5,065 bases of DNA from Lutispora sp. (lineage in GTDB: Bacteria; Bacillota; Clostridia; Lutisporales; Lutisporaceae): the NCBI GenBank assembly GCA_030834765.1, contig JAUQXG010000348.1, forward strand, positions 1 through 5,065. The letters are read 5' to 3'. Below the pieces are notes generated by a model, which saw nothing but the letters and a program-made list of their open reading frames with translations, did no database searches and had not been told where the DNA came from. Within the stretch, counting starts at the first letter, position 1; the number at the start of each line of letters is the position of its first letter. Of this stretch, positions 1-5,065 are shown piece by piece. The position numbers and the translations under genes were made by a program.

Positions 1-285
1 TTTCACGCAGGCAGCTATATTGGCTTTTGCATAATCTAAGGATTTTTCTGCATCAGTGAAGCTTAAAAGCAGTTTCTCAATCTCACTATCTGCAAGTTCG
101 ACTTTCAATCCGGTAAGCTTCATCGCTCTTGCAATCATCGTCATCGCCTGCTCTCTGCTTATGTTGTCATTTGCTCCGAATTCTCCGCTCTCATATCCGG
201 TTATGATCCCATATTCGTATGCAATGGATACTGCATCATAATACCAATCATTCTTCCTAACCTCCCCAAAGGCATTTTTTCCAGT
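1..285 (-). pseudogene. 5'-truncated SLH-domain protein remnant (continues beyond window)
   Basis: Reading the minus strand from 285 to the window edge gives 95 uninterrupted codons with clear S-layer homology (SLH) character. One nearly complete SLH repeat covers about residues 6-58, with FGEVRKNDWYYDAV, then AYEYGIITGY, then ISREQAMTMIARAM. A second repeat begins near residue 76 (FTDAEKSLDYAKANIAACVK). SLH repeats normally anchor exported proteins to the cell-wall polymer of Gram-positive bacteria. The frame is closed upstream by TGA at 288-286, and it has no ATG, GTG or TTG in a plausible place: the first in-frame Met is at 144, inside the SLH repeat and without a ribosome binding site. 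There is no signal peptide. It therefore looks like the 3' part of a gene whose front was lost by deletion or rearrangement just after fhs. A frameshift or sequencing error is a less likely alternative. The downstream end is outside the window. Confidence 0.72.
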
Positions 286-302
286 TCAACTCCCTTTTTA
301 TA

Positions 303-309
303 CCTCCTT
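303..309 (-). promoter_or_regulatory. Orphan Shine-Dalgarno sequence overlapping the fhs stop codon
   Basis: The fhs stop codon is embedded in TAAGGAGGT, giving a near-ideal AAGGAGG ribosome binding site at 309-303. No start codon lies 5-9 nt downstream. The next candidates, a TTG at 289-287 and an ATG at 275-273, are too far away and open only very short frames, and neither is in the SLH frame. It may be the leftover translation signal of a third gene in the folT-fhs operon whose start was deleted, or a chance match. Confidence 0.4.
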
Positions 310-1978
310 ATGATAGGCCTATGATCTCACCGTCTTCTGTAATATCCATACCATTGGCTGCAGGAATCTTTGGAAGACCTGGCATTGTCATAATATCCCC
401 AGTTAAGGCCACGATAAAGCCTGCTCCTGCTGATACCTTGACTTCTTTCACTGTCACTTTAAATCCTGTAGGTGCCCCTAGTAATGCTGGGTTGTCGGAA
501 AATGAATACTGTGTTTTTGCCATACAGATTGGCATTTTATCAAGGCCAAGCTTCTCAATTTCTGCTATTTGTTTTTTTGCATCTGCTGTGAATTCTACTC
601 CATCTGCTCTGTATATTTCTGTGGATATCTTTGTTATCTTTTCAATAATTGTTCCATTCACATCATAGAGTGGTGCATAATTTGACTTTCTAGTCTCACA
701 AATCTCTACCACCTTTTTCGCTAAGTCAATTCCACCCGCTCCACCTTTTGTAAACACTTCTGAGAGGATCACTTCTACTCCTTTGGCCGCACACTTTTCT
801 TTAAGAAGTGTAAGCTCTGCTTCTGTGTCTGTGGGGAACTTATTTATAGCTACTACTGCTGGCACTCCAAATTTATCAAGATTTTCTAAGTGCCTTTCCA
901 GGTTTGCGATTCCTTTTTCAAGGGCATTCAGATTTTCCGTTGAAAGCTCGGACTTTGGAACTCCGCCATTCATTTTAAGTGCTCTGACTGTCGCAACGAT
1001 TACTGCTGCATCTGGATGTAATCCTGCAAATCTGCATTTTATATCAAAGAATTTTTCTGCTCCAAGATCAGCACCAAATCCCGCTTCTGTCACAACATAA
1101 TCTGCAAGCTTTAGAGCCACTTTTGTTGCCATTACAGAGTTGCATCCGTGGGCAATATTCGCAAAAGGTCCACCATGTATAAATGCTGGTGTATTTTCTA
1201 AGGTTTGAACTAGGTTTGGTTTTATTGCATCTTTAAGCAATAATGCCATAGCTCCTGTAGCTTCTAAGTCTCCTGCTGTAACTGCATTTCCATCTTTATT
1301 GTAGGCTACTACCATTCTTGAAAGTCTGTCCTTCAAATCTTGAAGACTTGTAGCAAGGCATAGTATTGCCATAATCTCGGAGGCCACTGTTATGTCAAAG
1401 CCACTTTGTCTGGTGACCCCGTCTCCTTTTCCGCCTAGCCCCACAATGATATTTCTAAGGACTCTGTCATTCATATCCAGCACTCTTTTCCAAACGATCT
1501 TCTTAGGTTCGATATTTAATCGATTTCCTTGATGAAGGTGATTATCAAGCAATGCTGCCAATAGATTATGGGCAGATGTAATTGCATGGAAATCTCCTGT
1601 AAAATGTAGATTTATATCATCCATAGGAACTACTTGTGAATATCCACCGCCTGCTGCCCCACCTTTTACCCCAAAGCATGGTCCCAGGGACGGTTCTCTA
1701 AGTGCAGTTATTGTTTTCTTGCCTATTTTATTAAGACCCATTGAAAGTCCCACATTTGTTGTTGTTTTTCCTTCTCCGGCAGGTGTTGGATTGATTGCTG
1801 TCACTAAAATAAGCTTTGCACTGGGTTTATCTTCCAGCCTTTTTAACACATCAAGTGATACTTTCGCTTTATATTTACCATAAAGTTCTAATTCATCTTC
1901 TTCAATTCCTAATTTTTTTGCAACTTCCGTTATTGGAAGCATTTTCGCTTCTTGCGCAATTTGTACATCTGTTTTCAT
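308..1978 (-). CDS. fhs: Formate-tetrahydrofolate ligase (10-formyl-THF synthetase)
   Basis: This cytoplasmic enzyme joins formate to tetrahydrofolate with ATP, giving 10-formyl-THF for purine synthesis and formyl-Met-tRNA, and for the methyl branch of the Wood-Ljungdahl pathway where that exists. The product is 556 residues, the usual length of the monofunctional bacterial enzyme. Visible landmarks are the ATP-binding loop [10 protein letters not shown] (65-74), the family signature [11 protein letters not shown] (103-113), [14 protein letters not shown] (268-281), [13 protein letters not shown] (298-310) and the second signature [12 protein letters not shown] (328-339). No key motif is missing. 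The ATG at 1978 is preceded by AGGGGAG at 1990-1984, five bases away. It lies 43 bases after folT with no obvious terminator between, so it is probably the second gene of an operon under the THF riboswitch. It could also be reversible, making ATP from 10-formyl-THF in fermenting anaerobes; the sequence does not decide direction. Confidence 0.98.
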   Translation of the reverse strand: MKTDVQIAQEAKMLPITEVAKKLGIEEDELELYGKYKAKVSLDVLKRLEDKPSAKLILVTAINPTPAGEGKTTTNVGLSMGLNKIGKKTITALREPSLGPCFGVKGGAAGGGYSQVVPMDDINLHFTGDFHAITSAHNLLAALLDNHLHQGNRLNIEPKKIVWKRVLDMNDRVLRNIIVGLGGKGDGVTRQSGFDITVASEIMAILCLATSLQDLKDRLSRMVVAYNKDGNAVTAGDLEATGAMALLLKDAIKPNLVQTLENTPAFIHGGPFANIAHGCNSVMATKVALKLADYVVTEAGFGADLGAEKFFDIKCRFAGLHPDAAVIVATVRALKMNGGVPKSELSTENLNALEKGIANLERHLENLDKFGVPAVVAINKFPTDTEAELTLLKEKCAAKGVEVILSEVFTKGGAGGIDLAKKVVEICETRKSNYAPLYDVNGTIIEKITKISTEIYRADGVEFTADAKKQIAEIEKLGLDKMPICMAKTQYSFSDNPALLGAPTGFKVTVKEVKVSAGAGFIVALTGDIMTMPGLPKIPAANGMDITEDGEIIGLS

Positions 1979-2021
1979 ATGAACTCCCCTTTTCTAAACA
2001 TAAAAATTTATTTAAATCTTA

Positions 2022-2546
2022 TTAAGCATGTGAATTGCCGGTATTGTAATAGCTATGCAAATGACTTGCCATATAACGCCATACAATTTGAATCATTGAA
2101 ATTTGTATAGGAATCATCACAAGACATTTAATAACTCTGGTTGGCAAAATCGCCATATAGCCCTTCCCTGTAAGCATCCAAATCCATACTGTATCTAGTC
2201 CAAGATTAACAAATATAGATATTATGATCACTGCGATACTGATTCGAAAAAGAGTTTTTGGTTTGTTGTAGAGAAAAACTCCATAGATTGCGCCTCCAAG
2301 AAAAGCGGTTAATGTAAACCCAGGGAAATATGCACCTCCCGCTGGGAATAGCATCATCCCAATGATATCTGCCGCTGCTGCGGCTATGCCCCCAAGGAAA
2401 GGACCAAACATCATGGAAGATATGGCTACTGGTAAAAAAGTGAATCCAATCCTCACAATAGGTGTCTGAATCGAAATAAAACGTGTCAAAATTACTTCCA
2501 TGGCAATAAACATACCTAAAAATACTATTTTTCTTATATCTTTCAT
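2022..2546 (-). CDS. folT: Folate-specific ECF transporter S component (FolT family)
   Basis: This small integral membrane protein (174 residues) resembles the substrate-binding S component of energy-coupling-factor vitamin importers of the folate type. About six hydrophobic segments can be seen, near residues 7-24, 33-52, 53-70, 76-93, 99-119 and 135-160. Family-like stretches are LTRFISIQTPIVRIGFTFLP (20-39), the Ala-rich AAAAADIIGMMLFPAG (55-70) and YFPGFTLTAFLGGAIYGVFL (73-92). In this family the S component binds folate and works with a shared energizing module of two ATPases and a T protein. That module is not in the window, so it must be encoded elsewhere (the group II arrangement). 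The ATG at 2546 follows AGAGGAGG at 2559-2552 with a five-base gap. A THF riboswitch lies directly upstream, which independently supports folate as substrate. fhs follows after 43 bases. I am confident of the family, and fairly confident of folate rather than another vitamin. Confidence 0.92.
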   Translation of the reverse strand: MKDIRKIVFLGMFIAMEVILTRFISIQTPIVRIGFTFLPVAISSMMFGPFLGGIAAAAADIIGMMLFPAGGAYFPGFTLTAFLGGAIYGVFLYNKPKTLFRISIAVIIISIFVNLGLDTVWIWMLTGKGYMAILPTRVIKCLVMIPIQISMIQIVWRYMASHLHSYYNTGNSHA

Positions 2547-2551
2547 AAGTA

Positions 2552-2604
2552 CCTCCTCTATGGCTTATTTATGCCACACAAAGAGAAGAATACTCTTTTG
2601 TGGC
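2552..2604 (-). promoter_or_regulatory. Riboswitch expression platform: hairpin and possible anti-SD/SD pairing before folT
   Basis: Directly after the aptamer, GCCACAAAAGAG (2604-2593) can pair with CTCTTTGTGTGGC (2585-2573) to give a 12-bp stem with one bulged base and a seven-base loop. No U-run follows, so it does not look like an intrinsic terminator. TCTTCTCT (2589-2582), in the loop and 3' arm, can instead pair with the folT Shine-Dalgarno AGAGGAGG (2559-2552), with eight contiguous pairs of which two are G-U. The hairpin's 5' arm overlaps CTGCCA (2606-2601), which is the likely 3' strand of aptamer helix P1. The inferred switch is that bound THF stabilises P1, opens the hairpin and frees the anti-SD to block translation; without THF the hairpin holds the anti-SD and folT is translated. 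Confidence 0.6.
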
Positions 2605-2703
2605 AGTGGATGCAGAAATAGTACCGCAAGCCTTTTATGGCTTTTCGTCCGATGGCAACCTCCCATCCGTACGGCACTTAACGCACTATTTCTTACTCTG
2701 TCA
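2601..2703 (-). promoter_or_regulatory. Tetrahydrofolate (THF) riboswitch aptamer
   Basis: Read on the minus strand, this stretch carries the sequence hallmarks of the THF riboswitch: GTGCGTTAAGTGCCGT (2686-2671), a GGATGGGAGG loop (2668-2659), GGACGAAAAGCC near 2650-2639, and TTGCGGTAC followed by GCATCC (2613-2608). Helix P2 is a perfect 9-bp pairing of AGAAATAGT (2693-2685) with ACTATTTCT (2622-2614). P4 is AAGCC (2643-2639) with GGCTT (2632-2628). P1 seems short: TGACAG (2703-2698) with CTGCCA (2606-2601), with one A-C mismatch. P3 is imperfect. GCATCC is the usual long-range pseudoknot partner of the L3 loop. The element sits immediately before folT, a classic target. It is expected to bind reduced folates and repress folT and probably fhs. 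No convincing promoter hexamers were found just upstream. Confidence 0.93.
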
Positions 2704-2771
2704 GCTTATCTTCATTTCATTTAGCCCTATACATTGTTAATGATTTATATCTCCCTGTTTCATGTTTTTTT

Positions 2772-2833
2772 AAAAGAGATTATGAATTCATGGTCAGGTT
2801 TAACCTGTGTGTAAATTCTACATAATCTCTTTT
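2772..2833 (-). terminator. 62-nt long hairpin downstream of panB, possible (bidirectional) terminator
   Basis: Perfect 13-base arms, AAAAGAGATTATG (2772-2784) and CATAATCTCTTTT (2821-2833), enclose a second inverted repeat CAGGT/ACCTG (2795-2799 and 2803-2807). An AATT/AATT pairing also lies between them (2785-2788 and 2814-2817). It lies between the panB stop and the separately regulated folT leader, where a terminator would be expected. On the minus strand its 3' arm ends in CTCTTTT and then runs into A's, so there are only four U's, and the stem is AT-rich. It would therefore be a weak or atypical terminator. A small non-coding palindromic repeat is an alternative. Two smaller AT-rich palindromes lie between it and panB, at 2843-2857 (AAACTAA/TTAGTTT) and 2858-2870 (ACCTA/TAGGT). 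Confidence 0.42.
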
Positions 2834-2908
2834 CTCTCTGACAAACTAAATTAGTTTACCTATTTTAGGTTATTGTTGTTTTATTATTTCAGCTATTTTA
2901 TATGTTTA

Positions 2909-3760
2909 TTATTCAAACTCTTTAAACATTTTTTCAAAATCTTCTATGCTATCCTTTACGTGATATACATGTTTATCTTCAGGGAACTTATCATTTTTTA
3001 CATCATCTACATATTCTTTAAATGCATTGGTAATCACTTCAGCTACATTGGCATACTTCTTAACAAACTTAGGTGTAAATGCTTGGAACATACCTAACAT
3101 ATCCCCGCAAATAATTAATTGTCCATCACAAGGAAGTCCTGCACCTATAGAATATACAGGGATACTTAGTTTTTTGCTGATAAATTCTGTCAATTCTGGT
3201 GGTACTGCTTCCAATAGCAATGCTCTAGCTCCTGCTTCTTGAATTTGAATTGCATCTGCAATCAATTCTCTGGCACTTTTCACATCTCTTCCTTGTGCCT
3301 TAAATCCACCCTGCTGTCCAGAGCTCTGTGGCGTTAGTCCAATATGGCCAAATACAACGATACCTGCATCACTTATTGCTTTGATTTTACTAAGTACCCT
3401 TCTACCGCCTTCTAATTTAATTGCATCCATATCTGCTTCTTTTAAGAAGCGGCAAGCATTTGATACAGCATCTTCATCCGATATTTGATAAGAGCCAAAG
3501 GGCATATCTCCTATGACAAATGTGTTTGGCGCACCTCTTCTTACTGCCTTGCAGTGAGAAATACAATCTTCCATTGTTACTGGTACAGTTCCTTGATAGC
3601 CCAATACCACCATTCCTAGCGAATCTCCTACAAGGATCATGTCTAGTTCTGCTTGTTCTGCAAATGATGCCATGGGGAAATCATATGCTGTAATCCAAGC
3701 TGCCTTTTTTCCCTTTGCTTTCATTTCTGCAAGATCAAGAATCGTTTTTTTCTTTCCCAT
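2909..3760 (-). CDS. panB: 3-methyl-2-oxobutanoate hydroxymethyltransferase (ketopantoate hydroxymethyltransferase)
   Basis: This cytoplasmic enzyme transfers a hydroxymethyl group from 5,10-methylene-THF to 2-oxoisovalerate, making ketopantoate for pantothenate and CoA synthesis. The start at 3760 (MGKKKTILDL, 283 residues) is preferred because GGGGAG lies at 3772-3767, six bases upstream. An in-frame ATG at 3811 would add 17 unconserved residues and would run over the iclR-panB palindrome. Family motifs follow in order: LVGDSLGMVVLGY with metal ligand Asp46, GDMPFGSYQ with Asp85, IKLEGG with Lys115 and Glu117, FGHIGLTPQ with His139, LLLEAVPPE with the catalytic-type Glu184, and IGAGLPCDGQ (205-214). 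These match the Asp45/Asp84/Lys112/Glu114/His136/Glu181 set known for E. coli PanB. It lies 61 bases after iclR and is probably cotranscribed with it. panC and panD are not adjacent, which is unusual and leaves its pathway role less certain. Confidence 0.96.
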   Translation of the reverse strand: MGKKKTILDLAEMKAKGKKAAWITAYDFPMASFAEQAELDMILVGDSLGMVVLGYQGTVPVTMEDCISHCKAVRRGAPNTFVIGDMPFGSYQISDEDAVSNACRFLKEADMDAIKLEGGRRVLSKIKAISDAGIVVFGHIGLTPQSSGQQGGFKAQGRDVKSARELIADAIQIQEAGARALLLEAVPPELTEFISKKLSIPVYSIGAGLPCDGQLIICGDMLGMFQAFTPKFVKKYANVAEVITNAFKEYVDDVKNDKFPEDKHVYHVKDSIEDFEKMFKEFE

Positions 3761-3791
3761 TTCAAGCTCCCCTTTATAAATCATTTTTATG

Positions 3792-3824
3792 TAAATTAGA
3801 TGGCATTCCATTGCCTCTAATTTA
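3792..3824 (-). promoter_or_regulatory. 33-nt hairpin at the iclR stop / panB leader
   Basis: TAAATTAGA (3824-3816 on the minus strand) pairs perfectly with TCTAATTTA (3800-3792). Inside it, GGCA pairs with TGCC (3815-3812 with 3805-3802), leaving one unpaired A and a six-base loop. The first three bases are the iclR stop codon. No U-run follows, so it is not a standard terminator. It may be an RNA structure that tunes panB expression relative to iclR, or a protein-binding palindrome in the DNA. The panB ribosome binding site lies about 20 bases further on and is outside the stem. Confidence 0.55.
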
Positions 3825-4589
3825 TATCAAAGTTTTCACATATCCCATTTGTCGTGATATCTCCTGGGTAAATCCTATTAATGAAACACTGATTCTTTTA
3901 TGAAAGTCCTCTGTCATTCTGGATGTAGGCCCCGAAATACTGATGGCAGCAAAGGCCTTACCAAAGTGATTAAAAATAGGTGCTGCTACACAGTTTAAAC
4001 CTAGCTCCAGCTCCTCAGATTCTTCTGCATATCCTTTTTTCTTTGCATGGTCTAAATATTGCAGCAGCCTATCCTTGTCACATATCGTGTTATCGGTAAA
4101 TCTCTTAAAATCTATCCTCTCTATGACAGCATCCGCTTCAGCCTTGGGAATATTGGCTAAAATCGACTTTCCTCCTGCTGTACAATAAATAGGAAGGCGC
4201 CCTCCAACCATTGTGCAGATTCGCATGGAATGTGAACTTTCAACCTTTTCCAGATAGATCACAGAAGTATCATCCATGACCACAAGGTTCACTGTTTCTC
4301 CATACAAACTTACTAGTTTTTCTAAATAGGGAGTACCCACATTTCTTAAGCCAGAGTTTACCCTTGTCCCTAACCTAAATAATTCCAGCCCTAATTTGTA
4401 TTTGCCTGTTTCTTGATTCTTTTCCAACAGCCTATGTACCTCAAGAGTAGCGATCAACCCAAAGGCTGTGCTTTTATGAAGGCCCATGATTTTGCTGATT
4501 TCTGTTACCCCCAGCTCCTCATGGTCTTGAAAGCATTTAAGAATTTCTACGGATCGACTCACAGATTGTATCACTTTATCATTTTGCAT
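3822..4589 (-). CDS. IclR-family transcriptional regulator
   Basis: This 255-residue protein has the length and two-domain layout of the IclR family. The N-terminal winged helix-turn-helix covers about residues 5-68: SVSRSVEILKCF, then LGVTEISKIMGLHKSTAFGLIATLE (in two helices, 26-50), then a wing up to GKYKLGLEL. The effector domain follows, with YCTAGGKSILA (135-145) and the typical C-terminal stretch from about 186 to 221 (GYAEESEELELGLNCVAAPI, then GKAFAAISISGP). Such proteins bind palindromic operators as dimers or tetramers and respond to small organic acids. The effector cannot be told from sequence. The start at 4589 has GAGGAG at 4604-4599, nine bases upstream, a slightly long gap. 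It comes immediately before panB, so panB is a natural target candidate, along with autoregulation. Nothing appears truncated or frameshifted. Confidence 0.95.
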   Translation of the reverse strand: MQNDKVIQSVSRSVEILKCFQDHEELGVTEISKIMGLHKSTAFGLIATLEVHRLLEKNQETGKYKLGLELFRLGTRVNSGLRNVGTPYLEKLVSLYGETVNLVVMDDTSVIYLEKVESSHSMRICTMVGGRLPIYCTAGGKSILANIPKAEADAVIERIDFKRFTDNTICDKDRLLQYLDHAKKKGYAEESEELELGLNCVAAPIFNHFGKAFAAISISGPTSRMTEDFHKRISVSLIGFTQEISRQMGYVKTLI

Positions 4590-4608
4590 TTTTATTTGCT
4601 CCTCAGTT

Positions 4609-4677
4609 ACATATTATGTTCTACATTATCGTACGTCGTTATCTATTACCGTACAATTATATTGTATCATAATATGT
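4609..4677. repeat. Two ACATA-type palindromes flanking the iclR transcription start, candidate operators
   Basis: ACATATTATGT (4609-4619) is an 11-base palindrome just upstream of the iclR ribosome binding site. TCATAATATGT (4667-4677) matches the same motif at 10 of 11 positions and lies in the spacer between the proposed -35 and -10. Their centres are 58 bases apart. Between them, GTACG (4631-4635) and CGTAC (4650-4654) form an imperfect inverted repeat that starts at the predicted +1. The positions would suit autoregulation by IclR, but the region is AT-rich and short palindromes arise easily, so the assignment is tentative. Confidence 0.4.
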
Positions 4678-4690
4678 TTACAGAGTTCAA
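4661..4690 (-). promoter_or_regulatory. Predicted sigma-A type promoter for iclR-panB
   Basis: On the minus strand TTGAAC (4690-4685) is a 4/6 match to the -35 box and TACAAT (4666-4661) a 5/6 match to the -10 box, with an 18-base spacer. Transcription would start near 4654 and give a leader of about 65 bases. This is the best hexamer pair I found between the MCP gene and iclR. Confidence 0.5.
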
Positions 4691-4708
4691 TATGTTTTCT
4701 GAAAATTT

Positions 4709-4722
4709 TGTGACTATTCACA
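4709..4722. promoter_or_regulatory. TGTGA-N4-TCACA palindrome upstream of the iclR promoter
   Basis: A perfect 5-bp inverted repeat TGTGA/TCACA with a four-base centre lies between the MCP stop and the iclR -35. Its centre is about 61 bases upstream of the predicted start, the classic class I activator position. The half-sites are those of CRP/FNR-family proteins, but the CRP spacing would be six bases. It could instead be a short RNA hairpin at the end of the MCP transcript; no clear U-run follows on the minus strand. Confidence 0.3.
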
Positions 4723-4750
4723 GTTGTTATTGAAAAATGAGAGGAAAGAC

Positions 4751-5065
4751 TTAAAGTTTAAATTTATCATTTAATGCCTGCAGGCTTATTGCTATGTCTG
4801 TCAAAGAGGCAGCCGCATCATGTATTCCCTCGATAGAGGCTAGCTGTTCCTCCGTTGCTGCAAATACTTGCTGAATCCCTGAAGCTGATTCCTCTGAAAT
4901 CTTCTTTATCACATCAATTGATTCAACAACTAACTGTGTTTTCATAGAGATTTCATCAATTGAATAAGTTACATTATCGATTTGACCAGAAACACCATAG
5001 ATGAAACCCTCAATTTGATTAAAGGATTCTCCGGCAGAAGTCATAACAGTGATTCCTTCCAGAAC
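4751..5065 (-). CDS. Methyl-accepting chemotaxis protein, C-terminal fragment (gene continues beyond window)
   Basis: The last 104 codons of a chemoreceptor are present, in frame to the window edge at 5065, so the true start is outside. The sequence is a long amphipathic helix typical of the descending arm of the MCP cytoplasmic coiled coil. It has repeated Ile/Val at heptad spacing (FNQIEGFIYGVSGQI, then IDEISMKTQLVVESIDVIKKI), followed by the region SEESASGIQQVFAATEEQLA, where Glu/Gln pairs resemble methylation sites. It ends in SLQALNDKFKL, like many clostridial MCPs, with no CheR-tethering pentapeptide. The kinase-contact hairpin tip and any sensor or membrane parts would lie outside the window. 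It is transcribed in the same direction as iclR and ends 161 bases before it. It has no evident link to the folate genes. Confidence 0.9.
   Translation of the reverse strand, partial: VLEGITVMTSAGESFNQIEGFIYGVSGQIDNVTYSIDEISMKTQLVVESIDVIKKISEESASGIQQVFAATEEQLASIEGIHDAAASLTDIAISLQALNDKFKL

Noticed and set aside
56..241. Plus-strand 61-codon open frame
   Set aside because: It lies opposite the SLH reading frame, whose homology is on the minus strand; no ribosome binding site precedes it.
202..275. Short minus-strand frame starting at the ATG at 275, as a possible gene after fhs
   Set aside because: It is only 24 codons, overlaps the SLH frame out of phase, and its distance from the AAGGAGG is too great.
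321..1100. Plus-strand open frames opposite fhs (321-668 and 783-1100)
   Set aside because: They are antisense to a fully conserved fhs, have no ribosome binding sites and encode low-complexity Ser/Ala-rich sequence; they are shadows.
2573..2604. Hairpin before folT as an intrinsic terminator
   Set aside because: The stem is strong, but it is followed by ATAAATAAG rather than a U-run; a translational platform fits better.
2500..2724. Plus-strand 74-codon open frame across the folT leader
   Set aside because: It is the complement of the riboswitch and the folT start, which explain the conservation there.
2726..2749. Possible -10 boxes for folT (TATAAA at 2749-2744, TATAGG at 2731-2726)
   Set aside because: Neither has a reasonable -35 hexamer at 16-18 bases; the area is too AT-rich to call a promoter by eye.
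2873..3097. Plus-strand 74-codon frame rich in Phe, Tyr and Ile, resembling a membrane protein
   Set aside because: The hydrophobic look comes from AT-rich DNA opposite the panB 3' end; no ribosome binding site and panB explains the region.
4413..4733. Plus-strand 106-codon frame running from iclR into its upstream region
   Set aside because: More than half is antisense to the conserved DNA-binding domain of iclR, and the rest crosses the promoter and palindromes; no ribosome binding site.
1..5065. CRISPR arrays, tRNA or rRNA genes, insertion sequences, phage or defence genes
   Set aside because: No regular repeats, no tRNA-like cloverleaf or rRNA sequence, and no transposase, integrase or defence motif was seen on either strand.

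Overview
The window looks like chromosomal DNA from a low-GC, probably anaerobic, Gram-positive bacterium of the Clostridia. The basis is an AT-rich sequence, strong AGGAGG-type ribosome binding sites, a monofunctional formate-tetrahydrofolate ligase, a FolT-type ECF S component behind a tetrahydrofolate (THF) riboswitch, S-layer homology (SLH) sequence, and a methyl-accepting chemotaxis protein (MCP) tail ending in a Clostridium-like KFKL. This placement rests on family knowledge, not a database search. Every gene I can support lies on the minus strand, so the transcription order is right to left.

In transcription order: (1) 5065-4751, the C-terminal end of an MCP that continues beyond the window. 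(2) 4750-4590, an intergenic region with a plausible promoter and several short palindromes in front of (3) an IclR-family regulator, 4589-3822. (4) A 33-nt hairpin that includes the iclR stop codon leads into (5) panB (ketopantoate hydroxymethyltransferase), 3760-2909, probably cotranscribed with the regulator. (6) 2908-2547, a gene-free 362-base stretch holding AT-rich palindromes, one a 62-nt hairpin that may terminate panB, followed by a well-supported THF riboswitch and its expression platform. (7) folT, 2546-2022, and (8) fhs, 1978-308, form a likely two-gene operon under that riboswitch. (9) 285-1 is a stretch of SLH-domain reading frame with no start codon and an in-frame stop immediately upstream, so it reads as a 5'-truncated remnant.

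The common theme is folate and one-carbon metabolism. FolT would bring in folate, Fhs charges THF with formate to give 10-formyl-THF, and PanB uses 5,10-methylene-THF. The riboswitch would sense reduced folate and turn folT-fhs down when it is plentiful. The iclR-panB unit appears separately controlled. panC and panD are not next to panB, so its pathway context is open.

I found no clear undescribed multi-gene system. The most interesting signals are in the non-coding DNA: the riboswitch with a proposed anti-Shine-Dalgarno switch and a possibly altered pseudoknot, the 62-nt and 33-nt palindromes, the paired ACATA-type palindromes around the iclR promoter, and the truncated SLH frame next to an orphan Shine-Dalgarno sequence.
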